Assembly: GCA_026982175.1 (NCBI GenBank)
Contig: JALSHP010000001.1
Location: 1 to 7,254 of the forward strand
Direction: 5' to 3'
Source of the DNA: Campylobacteraceae bacterium
GTDB taxonomy: Bacteria; Campylobacterota; Campylobacteria; Campylobacterales; Sulfurovaceae
Length of the DNA stretch: 7,254 nt
Program-made: the position numbers and the translations under genes
Shown here: piece after piece, positions 1 to 5,466 of the stretch
Numbering within the stretch: the first letter of the stretch is position 1
How the letters are laid out: every line of letters begins with the position of its first letter
The notes under the pieces: generated by a model
What the model was told of the DNA's origin: nothing
Database searches by the model: none
What the model saw: only the letters and a program-made list of their open reading frames with translations

Positions 1-286
1 TTTAGAAGCCGAGGGCTTTGCCCTTGTGGCACGAAACTACTATGCTAAAAAACTAGGGGAGATAGACATCATTGCGATGCGAGATGGGGTTTTACACTTT
101 ATTGAAGTGAAGTCAGCCCAAGCAGATTTTGACCCTATTCATAATTTTACCCCCTCAAAACAACGTAAAGTGATTAATTCTGCTTATTACTATATGAAGA
201 CACACCATTTAGACATGGTTTTTTCGATTGACCTTGTGGTTATCCGTTGGGGAGAGGTGGAATTTTTGGAGAATGTGACGATGTAA
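1..286 (+). CDS. yraN: YraN-family (UPF0102) endonuclease-like protein, 5' end cut off
   Basis: The open frame runs in from the left edge (codons start at position 2), so the true start is outside the window; the GTG at 26 is internal, because the family's conserved GF-x5-ARNY stretch reads through it. Visible family landmarks are ARNYYAKKLGEIDIIA, holding the acidic G-E-I-D motif, then FIEVKS, the E-x-K part of a PD-(D/E)xK nuclease-like core, and a KQRKV helix. About 94 codons are present; complete members are usually about 110-120 residues, so only a short N-terminal part is missing. The fold is that of Holliday-junction-resolvase/restriction-enzyme-like proteins, but the cellular role of YraN is not firmly established. 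As I recall, yraN in Campylobacterota often precedes trxA; no thioredoxin gene follows here. The stop TAA (284-286) is followed by about 700 bp without a conventional gene. Confidence 0.9.
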   Translation, partial: LEAEGFALVARNYYAKKLGEIDIIAMRDGVLHFIEVKSAQADFDPIHNFTPSKQRKVINSAYYYMKTHHLDMVFSIDLVVIRWGEVEFLENVTM

Positions 287-325
287 TCTCTTTTAATAGA
301 GTTAATTTAAGAAAGAAAAAATATA

Positions 326-362
326 TTTTAGGGAGTTGTAAAATTTCTTAAACTCCTTAAAA
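326..362 (+). terminator. hairpin after yraN, possible transcription terminator
   Basis: Positions 326-337 pair with 351-362 over 12 bp, with one G-T wobble (331/357), around a 13-nt loop. The hairpin starts 40 nt after the yraN stop. A proper T-run on the + strand is missing; on the complementary strand the hairpin is followed by a T-rich run (positions 325 down to 315), so it could instead stop transcription coming from the right. The stem is mostly A-T with a GGAG/CTCC core, so the terminator call is tentative. Confidence 0.4.
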
Positions 363-506
363 TAGTAGTTTATAAACATATATTAACGTGATTTAAGATA
401 ATAAATTCTTCTTTGTGTAATCTACAATATAAACTAAGAAATATAATTTATATTTTAAGAAATTTAAAAGAATTTTGACTTTTATGCTTGTTTTCAGAAA
501 ATTTGT

Positions 507-515
507 TGCTATAAT
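507..515 (+). promoter_or_regulatory. extended -10 promoter (TGC-TATAAT)
   Basis: TG at 507-508, one base, then a consensus TATAAT at 510-515. No -35 lies at normal spacing: a TTGACT at 475-480 is about 29 bp away, too far. The upstream region is A/T-tract rich. This is the form expected of housekeeping sigma-70 promoters in Campylobacter and relatives, which rely on the extended -10. The predicted start is at about 521-523, which coincides with the first base of an 11-bp hairpin and with an ATG at 522. Confidence 0.6.
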
Positions 516-521
516 ATCCCC

Positions 522-563
522 ATGAGAGTTACATTATTTTTCCCTTTTTTTAGTAGCTCTCAT
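522..563 (+). ncRNA. candidate small RNA or leader starting with a hairpin
   Basis: Positions 522-532 pair with 553-563 over 11 bp (one T-G wobble, 529/556) around a pyrimidine-rich 20-nt loop with a CCC in a T-rich run. The stem begins at the start site predicted from the TATAAT at 510-515, a layout seen in small RNAs with a protective 5' hairpin. I see no clear intrinsic terminator before 690, so the 3' end is unknown. A smaller hairpin (CTCAT/ATGAG, 609-621) lies downstream. I do not recognise this as 6S RNA, SRP RNA, tmRNA or another known family. The alternative reading is a leaderless mRNA for the short ORF on the same stretch. Confidence 0.3.
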
Positions 564-620
564 ACGATGACTTTTAACTTAATACGATTTACTCCCTTTT
601 TCCCTAAGCTCATTATATGA
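522..620 (+). CDS. possible leaderless 32-codon Phe-rich ORF
   Basis: ATG at 522-524 opens a frame of 32 codons ending in TGA (618-620). The ATG sits where transcription from the TATAAT at 510-515 should begin, so there is no room for a ribosome site; if translated it would be a leaderless message. The peptide starts MRVTLFFPFF, later contains RFTPFFPK, and ends LII: 8 of 32 residues are Phe, in two FFP-type clusters. Phe-rich short peptides act as attenuators ahead of phenylalanine genes in some bacteria, but no such gene follows. The Phe content may only reflect the T- and C-rich DNA. Reported as a candidate only. Confidence 0.15.
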   Translation: MRVTLFFPFFSSSHTMTFNLIRFTPFFPKLII

Positions 621-674
621 GACCGTTAAGAGTTATCAAAACTTATTTTCTAACAACAACAATCCAACATATTT

Positions 675-683
675 TGTTATAAT
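675..683 (+). promoter_or_regulatory. extended -10 promoter just upstream of the inverted-repeat element
   Basis: TG at 675-676, T at 677, then TATAAT at 678-683. The predicted start is at about 689-691, the left edge of the 265-bp element. If the element (691-955) and one TTATA copy are removed, this promoter lies about 25 nt plus the usual 6-7 nt upstream of the TTG start at 986, a normal spacing for an operon promoter. I infer that this was the original promoter of the AAA+ ATPase operon. Its transcript would now begin with the element. Confidence 0.55.
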
Positions 684-685
684 AT

Positions 686-690
686 TTATA
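686..690. repeat. left TTATA target-site duplication
   Basis: TTATA directly abuts the left terminal inverted repeat and matches TTATA at 956-960 abutting the right one. A 5-bp direct repeat flanking perfect inverted repeats is the usual trace of transposase insertion. The motif is short and AT-rich, so chance agreement cannot be excluded. Confidence 0.6.
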
Positions 691-716
691 ACCTGAGTTC
701 GACGGAATAGCATAGC
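691..716 (+). repeat. left terminal inverted repeat (26 bp)
   Basis: Exact reverse complement of 930-955. Pairing can continue to 721/925 with a single T-G wobble at 717/929, giving a 31-bp closing helix. It reads ACCTGAGTTCGACGG at the outer end. Confidence 0.9.
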
Positions 717-724
717 TACAAAAG

Positions 725-817
725 TCTAAAAATAGGTAAGGTTTTCAAAATTAAATTTGTAGGACTAGCCGTAGCTAATTCAAGAATTTCATTTAGGAAA
801 GATTGCCTATTTTTAGG
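725..817 (+). repeat. inner inverted repeat arm A (P2)
   Basis: 725-739 pairs with 803-817; the core TAAAAATAGG/CCTATTTTTA is perfect. The enclosed region contains AGGACTAG at 761-768, one of three copies of an AGGACTA-type word near here: direct at 761 and 975, inverted at 878-886. Confidence 0.7.
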
Positions 818-829
818 ATTCCCTTTGGG

Positions 830-924
830 TTTTACGAGGTTTCTCATATGCTTAGACACATTTTTTTGAATTAACCAGTTAGTCCTGCAAAAATGTGACA
901 TTGCCTATGAAAAACCTCGTAAAA
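830..924 (+). repeat. inner inverted repeat arm B (P3)
   Basis: 830-848 pairs with 906-924, with the core TTTTACGAGGTTT/AAACCTCGTAAAA and one mismatch (843/911). An inner helix 857-865/889-897 leaves an apical loop at 866-888 that carries GTTAGTCCTG (878-887). Confidence 0.75.
878..887 (+). promoter_or_regulatory. candidate anti-Shine-Dalgarno segment in the element
   Basis: GTTAGTCCTG is perfectly complementary to CAGGACTAAC at 974-983, which contains the AGGA ribosome site of the AAA+ gene. The same bases also fit the element's own 759-769 segment (with wobbles), so the two pairings exclude each other. By a crude equal-base estimate, a 10-nt match between the element and the short leader has odds on the order of one in a hundred. 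Regulation is an inference. Confidence 0.35.
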
Positions 925-929
925 TTGTG

Positions 930-955
930 GCTATGCTATTCCGTCGAACTCAGGT
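930..955 (-). repeat. right terminal inverted repeat (26 bp)
   Basis: Exact reverse complement of 691-716. It is followed directly by TTATA (956-960). Confidence 0.9.
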
Positions 956-960
956 TTATA
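956..960. repeat. right TTATA target-site duplication
   Basis: Matches TTATA at 686-690. It overlaps a TATACT hexamer at 957-962 that could serve as a weak -10 box (no TG extension, no convincing -35) only 24 nt before the TTG start, so some transcription might start to the right of the element. Confidence 0.6.
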
Positions 961-974
961 CTAAACTACCTTTC

Positions 975-978
975 AGGA
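975..978 (+). promoter_or_regulatory. ribosome-binding site (AGGA) that sets the TTG start
   Basis: AGGA lies 7 nt before TTG at 986-988. An in-frame TAA at 980-982 rules out any start further upstream, and the next in-frame Met codons are well inside the conserved N-terminal domain. This makes TTG at 986 the best start. Confidence 0.7.
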
Positions 979-985
979 CTAACCA

Positions 986-2722
986 TTGAAGTATCTTATC
1001 AATTTTATAGAAGCCAAAAATGTTACCAAAGCTAAAATTTTCCCTCATTTAAAATGTACGCGTCAAGAAGCCAAGATTTTACAATATATTGCACGCCGTT
1101 TTGTCAAAGGCATTGAAGAGACAGCCGTTTTAGATATTTTACAAGACAATTTTGAGTACGAGAGTTATGACTATTTAAACTATTTGTCTGTTATTAAGAA
1201 GCTGATGGACATGGGTTGGATAGTGCAAATCTCTTTTGGACAGGTCAAAGTACAAGAGATTTCTCAACTTGAAGTGCTAAACACCTCGGTCGCTCCAACC
1301 ATGAGCCTTTTACGTCTTTTAGAAGAGGGTTCATTGGAAATCTCTTTGCCTGATATTAAGCCCTATACTGACCATTTGGAGTATCTGCAAGACCAGTTTG
1401 ATGTGATTGAATTGGTGCAGAAGATGTCAAGCTCTAAACAGGGCTTTTTAGATACCTCTTTAAGTGTGGGGCGTTTAAAATCTAAACTTGTCTTACTCTC
1501 TCAACGTATTGTGGAGCGTGTGAAAATCACCCAAGAGCCAATTGTGGTGGAGAGCTTTTTTAAAGAGCATGAGCTTGACGAAAAAGAGCAACGCATCTTT
1601 TTGGCTCTTTTAAAAGAGGAGTACTCGGGAGGTGAGGGGCAACTTAGAGACATGAACATGCTCATTGAGATTATCTCCGATGATGAGCATGACAAGATTC
1701 GTAACCGTGCATTGCTTGAAGATGGCTCAAAATTGCTTAACAAAAACATTATTGACTATGAAGAGATTTTAAATATGTTTGGGGGAATTTCACGCTCTTT
1801 TTACCTGCAAGAAGATATTTTACAAACCATAATCCACCCCAACAAAAAGAAAAAAGTGACCAAACTAAAACTGGACAAATTGGTAGAAGAGCAAGAGCTT
1901 TTTGAATACTTAGAACCAGCCACCGATTTAAGTGATGTGGTGCTTCATCCTAAAACACGTGAGGTTTTAAACACGCTCATAAAACAAGTGGACAAAGATG
2001 TCTTTGCCAAGCTAAAAGCGTGGGGGCTTAAAGACAAACGCAAAGGGATTGATGCACGGATTATCTTCTATGGTCATCCTGGAACAGGTAAAACCATGAC
2101 TGCTGTTTCTTTGGCTAAAACCTTAAAACGTCCTATTTTGTCGTTTGATTGTTCTAAGATTTTGTCGATGTATGTGGGTGAGAGTGAAAAGAATGTACGT
2201 AAGATTTTTGATGACTTTAAAGCTTTGAGTAAAAAAGCCAAAGTTGACCCCATTTTACTGCTCAATGAAGCTGACCAATTTTTAAGTTCACGAACGCAAG
2301 GTGCAGGGTCTTCTGCTGATAAAATGCACAACCAAATGCAAAATATATTTTTAGAACAGATAGAGCAGTTTGAGGGGATTTTAATTGCCACAACGAACCT
2401 GCTTGACAACATAGACAAAGCTTTTTCGAGACGTTTTAACTACAAAATAGAGTTCAAAAAACCAGGACGCAAACAGCGTAAACGCCTTTGGCACTTCATG
2501 CTCCCTGAAAATGCCGACTATGAAGAGGGATTTGAAGTCGATGAGTTGGCAAAACATGAGCTAACAGGAGGGCAGATAAATTTGATTATTAGAAATACTG
2601 CTTACATGGTCGCAGTACGTGATGAGAGTGTTTTTACCCTCAAAGATTTTTTAGGTGAAATTGAAAAAGAGTTAGGCACAAGTTTTGAAAATGAGGGTAA
2701 GAGTATGGGGTTTAAGATTTAA
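986..2722 (+). CDS. AAA+ ATPase with winged-helix-like N-terminal region (COG0464 type)
   Basis: A 578-residue cytosolic protein starting at TTG with AGGA 7 nt upstream. The N-terminal part (about 1-320) is charged and mainly helical; residues about 20-85 (CTRQEAKILQ through MGWIVQI) look like a winged-helix unit. The AAA+ module covers about 330-560: Walker A GHPGTGKT at 363-370, a YVGESEKN pore-loop-like segment just after it, Walker B ILLLNEAD ending at 430, sensor 1 ATTN with N471, arginine-finger candidates R482/R483 in AFSRRF, and a sensor 2 region LTGGQI at 526-531. The first Walker B acid is Asn (N427) while the catalytic Glu (E428) is kept; I recall NEAD in other SpoVK-like AAA proteins, so activity is plausible. 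No membrane segment or signal peptide is seen. Such proteins remodel other proteins, but the substrate is unknown. Proteins of similar length are, to my recollection, conserved in Campylobacterota. The leader is interrupted by the 265-bp element, and the next gene starts one base after the stop. Confidence 0.9.
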   Translation: MKYLINFIEAKNVTKAKIFPHLKCTRQEAKILQYIARRFVKGIEETAVLDILQDNFEYESYDYLNYLSVIKKLMDMGWIVQISFGQVKVQEISQLEVLNTSVAPTMSLLRLLEEGSLEISLPDIKPYTDHLEYLQDQFDVIELVQKMSSSKQGFLDTSLSVGRLKSKLVLLSQRIVERVKITQEPIVVESFFKEHELDEKEQRIFLALLKEEYSGGEGQLRDMNMLIEIISDDEHDKIRNRALLEDGSKLLNKNIIDYEEILNMFGGISRSFYLQEDILQTIIHPNKKKKVTKLKLDKLVEEQELFEYLEPATDLSDVVLHPKTREVLNTLIKQVDKDVFAKLKAWGLKDKRKGIDARIIFYGHPGTGKTMTAVSLAKTLKRPILSFDCSKILSMYVGESEKNVRKIFDDFKALSKKAKVDPILLLNEADQFLSSRTQGAGSSADKMHNQMQNIFLEQIEQFEGILIATTNLLDNIDKAFSRRFNYKIEFKKPGRKQRKRLWHFMLPENADYEEGFEVDELAKHELTGGQINLIIRNTAYMVAVRDESVFTLKDFLGEIEKELGTSFENEGKSMGFKI

Positions 2723-2723
2723 T

Positions 2724-5372
2724 ATGAAAATAATTTTACTTATAGGTGTATCATTTTCTTTGGCTTTTTCAGCCGTGGTCGTTCCAGATGATTATTTAAT
2801 CTCTAATGATGAAGAGGTCTCTTATATTTATACACAAGAGAATTCTAAACTAATGCCCCAAATGAAATCTTATCAAGAAGTGATAGTTAAAGGGTACGAA
2901 AAAGAGTTTGGATTTAAACTTGATGATGAAATGACGGTAGGTTTGGCTTCTTCTAGCAATCAGATAGCCAATGGTTTTTCAACTCAAATTCCCTTTAATA
3001 TGCAACTTTTTTATGGGTCAGGGGCTAGTTATATTGATTATTTTTCTAGCACTTCATGGTTAAAAACTTTGGTTATTCATGAGACGGCTCATAACTTTCA
3101 ACTCAATCCTAAAGAGAACTTTTTGTCTAAAACGAGTCATAAAGTCTTAGGAAACAATCCCGTCTCTTTTTTAGGGCTATTACCACTCTTTTCTGTGCCT
3201 AATGTTTTAGAAAACCCTTTTATTTTAGAGGGAAATGGGGTGATGAATGAGTCTCGTTTTGGCAATGGAGGGCGACTCTTTTCAGGGTATGCCTTGGCTG
3301 AATTGGTCGCTTTGGCAAAGGTAGGAGAGATTAGACCTGAATTGATGTATAACGATACACTGGAATTTCCTTATCGTGAAAAGTTCTATTTGATTGGGGG
3401 ATTTTTCCAACAGTTTTTAGTGGAAAAGTATGGAATTGAGAAAGTCAATGGCTACTTTAAAACTTTTGCAACACAAGCTTTTCCTTTTTTTACCTCGGCG
3501 ATGTTTAAAAAACAGTATGGCAAAAGTTTTAAAGTGTTGTTGGCAGAGTTTGTGGAGGAGATAACAGCTAAACATAGTAAATTTAAAACGACTAAAGGAG
3601 AGCTTTTAACAAGAAGTCAGATTTTTGTGCCATTAAACAAAAAGGATGATGAGATTTATACTTTGGTGGGAGATAATCAATCCGCACCTAAAGTCTTGAA
3701 GTTGAATAGGCAAACTATGACTCAAAGTTTTGAAGAAGGCTCTTGGCGAGTGGGGGAACTTTTCAAGATTAATGGGGAGTATTATTCACAAGCTTCAGCC
3801 AAAACTTCACCTGTAAAAATAGAGATGGGGCTGTTTGACAAAGATGGGTTTATGTTAAAAGGCTTTGAGGGAAAAGCTCTTCAAGGTTTCACTTCTTCGG
3901 GTAAAAAAGTCTATTTTGATGTGCCAAAGTCCATAGAGACACCACAAGTGTATGTAGATGGAAAATTTTATACCCAAAGTCACTCTTCGGTTTATGTAGA
4001 GAAAGAAGACTTGTACTACTTTAAACAAGAGGAAGCGAAACGCACACTCTATAAAAACAAAACGGCTTTGGTCTCATTTGAGGGGCATTATGGTTTTGTG
4101 ACAGATGTGGATGCTGAAGGTTCTGTTTATTTTATTGCTTCTTCAGAACATGGTTCTGGTGTTTATAGAGCTAGAAATGCTAAGATAGAACGTGTAAGCA
4201 GTGCTGATGATGTGATTGATTTTAAAATTTTAGATACGCATCATGCTTTAGTAGCAACAGTTGATGCCTATGGATATGCTTACAAAAAAATAGAGCTTAG
4301 TAGGGTGCAATTTATTACACCATCAAACATTAATATTCCTCAAAATGCTGTAATGAATTACACCCTACGAGATGCAGACTTTTTAAGTGATAGAGAACCT
4401 TTAAAATCAGACGATTATAATTCATTTAAAGAGTTAAAATACAGCTCTTTAGGTCAAGCACTCTCTTATGGAAGTTACACAGGTTTCAATGTTGATTTAC
4501 AAGCCAATTTTGTTGACCCACTTTTGCAAAATGCTTTGGTTGGAGTTGCTTCTCATAATAATGCACGAGATATTGTGGGCTTGAATTATGTAAATGAAGC
4601 CCATCGTTTGGAATATGGGGGAGCTGTTTATGCTCTTTTTAACAATGAACAAAACAGTTCACAACGAGGCGTGGGGTATGATATTTACGCCAAACTACCT
4701 TTGATAGCATCTGCTTACTGGAGAGCTGATGCCACTTTGGCTTACACTAAAGATTATGACAATATCTATCGAGAGCCTTTGAGCTTTTCATTAAAGATAT
4801 TAAATGCCAAACAGTTTGGTTTCTCTAAATATGCTAATGCTTTAAATGCTTTAGAACTTTTTGGAAGTTTGGACAGAGAGGTAAATATGTTTGGGGGAAG
4901 TTATACTTTTAAACATGATTTAGCGTGGCAATCGTATTTGGGGGCTAAAGCGACTTACATGAAAAGTAATGCAGTAAATGACTTAGAAGAGAAAGGGGTA
5001 GAGCTAAGAGATGGGCTTACTTCTTTACAAGCCGACAAAGCCACCTTGGATGTACCGAGTTTTTCATTGACAACTTATGCACAAGAGGTAAAAATGGCAG
5101 AACTCTCTTTGGCAAAAGTGTTTGATGGCTCTTTGTACTTTTTCTCTTTTCCTCTCTCGCTTCAACGTGAAGCCATTTATGCTAAACAGCGTGTTTATGA
5201 TATTGATTTTACGAATGCCATTCAAAAGACCTATTATGAAAGTACTTTAGGAACAGAATTAGATTTGGTATTTTTAAATCAGTTTACGCTACCTATGAGT
5301 TTAGAGTGGATTCATAATGGAGAGGTAATTGACGAAGATAAGGTTCGCATATTTTTTGGAGGAAGTTTTTAA
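2724..5372 (+). CDS. secreted HExxH metallopeptidase-like protein with C-terminal outer-membrane barrel
   Basis: I chose ATG 2724 (882 residues) because it gives a clear signal peptide (MKIILLIGVSFSLAFSA, cleavage near 14-17) and starts one base after the AAA+ stop. An in-frame TTG at 2685 would overlap that gene and spoil the signal peptide. The ribosome site is weak (AAGA, 2714-2717), so coupling to the upstream gene is likely. Residues about 20-290 form a peptidase-like domain with HETAH at 119-123 in VIHETAHNF, the gluzincin zinc motif; candidate third ligands are E169 (LEGNG) and E176 (NESR). Residues about 300-560 are beta-rich with repeated short strands, possibly a propeller. From about 572 to the end there are alternating amphipathic strands (SYTGFNVDLQANF, HRLEYGGAVYALF) and the chain ends VRIFFGGSF with a terminal Phe, as in outer-membrane barrels. 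Cell-envelope location is well supported; protease activity and substrate are inferred. Confidence 0.75.
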   Translation: MKIILLIGVSFSLAFSAVVVPDDYLISNDEEVSYIYTQENSKLMPQMKSYQEVIVKGYEKEFGFKLDDEMTVGLASSSNQIANGFSTQIPFNMQLFYGSGASYIDYFSSTSWLKTLVIHETAHNFQLNPKENFLSKTSHKVLGNNPVSFLGLLPLFSVPNVLENPFILEGNGVMNESRFGNGGRLFSGYALAELVALAKVGEIRPELMYNDTLEFPYREKFYLIGGFFQQFLVEKYGIEKVNGYFKTFATQAFPFFTSAMFKKQYGKSFKVLLAEFVEEITAKHSKFKTTKGELLTRSQIFVPLNKKDDEIYTLVGDNQSAPKVLKLNRQTMTQSFEEGSWRVGELFKINGEYYSQASAKTSPVKIEMGLFDKDGFMLKGFEGKALQGFTSSGKKVYFDVPKSIETPQVYVDGKFYTQSHSSVYVEKEDLYYFKQEEAKRTLYKNKTALVSFEGHYGFVTDVDAEGSVYFIASSEHGSGVYRARNAKIERVSSADDVIDFKILDTHHALVATVDAYGYAYKKIELSRVQFITPSNINIPQNAVMNYTLRDADFLSDREPLKSDDYNSFKELKYSSLGQALSYGSYTGFNVDLQANFVDPLLQNALVGVASHNNARDIVGLNYVNEAHRLEYGGAVYALFNNEQNSSQRGVGYDIYAKLPLIASAYWRADATLAYTKDYDNIYREPLSFSLKILNAKQFGFSKYANALNALELFGSLDREVNMFGGSYTFKHDLAWQSYLGAKATYMKSNAVNDLEEKGVELRDGLTSLQADKATLDVPSFSLTTYAQEVKMAELSLAKVFDGSLYFFSFPLSLQREAIYAKQRVYDIDFTNAIQKTYYESTLGTELDLVFLNQFTLPMSLEWIHNGEVIDEDKVRIFFGGSF

Positions 5373-5466
5373 AATGATAATTTAAGCTTAACTTATTTAT
5401 TTTTTATTATAGTTTTAATTATTACTTTAATTTTATATTTTTTTTATATTATTTTTAGATTATTTA

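Larger units (their letters stand above)
287..690. other. AT-rich intergenic region between yraN and the inverted-repeat element
   Basis: No conventional protein gene is visible on either strand. The stretch holds a 12-bp hairpin 40 nt after the yraN stop (326-362), a perfect extended -10 box (507-515), a hairpin plus short leaderless ORF immediately after it (522-620), and a second extended -10 box (675-683). Positions 363-470 are plain AT-rich sequence in which I see nothing. Within 533-621 a C-rich pyrimidine motif (TTTTTCCCT, then a CTCAT and an ATGA/ATGAG) occurs twice, at about 537-567 and 595-621. I see no tRNA, rRNA or CRISPR-like structure. Confidence 0.7.
691..955. mobile_element. 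265-bp MITE-like element with 26-bp terminal inverted repeats
   Basis: Positions 691-716 are the exact reverse complement of 930-955 (outer end ACCTGAGTTCG, inner end ATAGCATAGC), and a 5-bp TTATA direct repeat flanks both sides. At 265 bp it cannot encode a transposase, so it would be a non-autonomous miniature element. The minus strand has a 61-codon open frame (901-716) ending at the TIR edge; I do not recognise the peptide, and it may be chance or a transposase remnant. Unlike a simple MITE, the interior is itself made of long inverted repeats (725-739 with 803-817; 830-848 with 906-924), so nearly the whole element can fold. It lies between the promoter at 675-683 and the ribosome site at 975-978. 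I cannot assign an IS family. The alternative is a structured RNA gene or leader whose flanking TTATA copies are coincidental. Confidence 0.7.
691..955 (+). ncRNA. predicted three-way-junction fold of the element (+ strand RNA)
   Basis: In the + strand the closing helix P1 is 691-721/925-955 (31 bp, one U-G). After 3 nt comes P2, 725-739/803-817 (15 bp, two U-G), extendable by 742-746/797-801. After 12 nt, which include a small CCC-TTT-GGG hairpin at 821-829, comes P3, 830-848/906-924 (19 positions, one C-A mismatch), extended by 857-865/889-897 (9 bp). P3 abuts P1 with no unpaired base. The P2 loop (759-769) and the P3 loop (878-888) are complementary over 11 bp, allowing a kissing contact. 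Of the six non-Watson-Crick positions noted in these helices, five are G-U on the + strand and one would be G-U on the minus strand, which hints that + strand RNA is the relevant molecule. I know no named RNA family with this layout. Confidence 0.45.

Noticed and set aside
475..515. TTGACT (475-480) as the -35 partner of TATAAT (510-515)
   Set aside because: The spacing is about 29 bp, far from the usual 16-18; the extended TG motif explains the promoter without it.
716..901. 61-codon minus-strand open frame inside the inverted-repeat element
   Set aside because: It lies wholly within the folded interior and stops at the terminal-repeat edge, has no clear ribosome site, and shows no domain I recognise. 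It could be a transposase remnant, but the inverted-repeat structure explains the sequence better.
691..955. Retron-like msr-msd RNA
   Set aside because: No reverse transcriptase is present nearby; the downstream gene is an AAA+ ATPase, and the ends look like transposon termini with a target duplication.
1501..1749. 82-codon minus-strand open frame within the AAA+ gene
   Set aside because: Antisense shadow; the Ser-rich, low-complexity product mirrors the Glu/Lys-rich helices of the real gene.
2074..2418. 114-codon minus-strand open frame opposite the ATPase core
   Set aside because: Antisense to the Walker A to sensor 1 region, which is clearly coding on the + strand.
2685..2723. Upstream TTG start for the metallopeptidase/barrel protein
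   Set aside because: It would overlap the AAA+ gene and put charged residues ahead of a good signal peptide; ATG at 2724 fits better.
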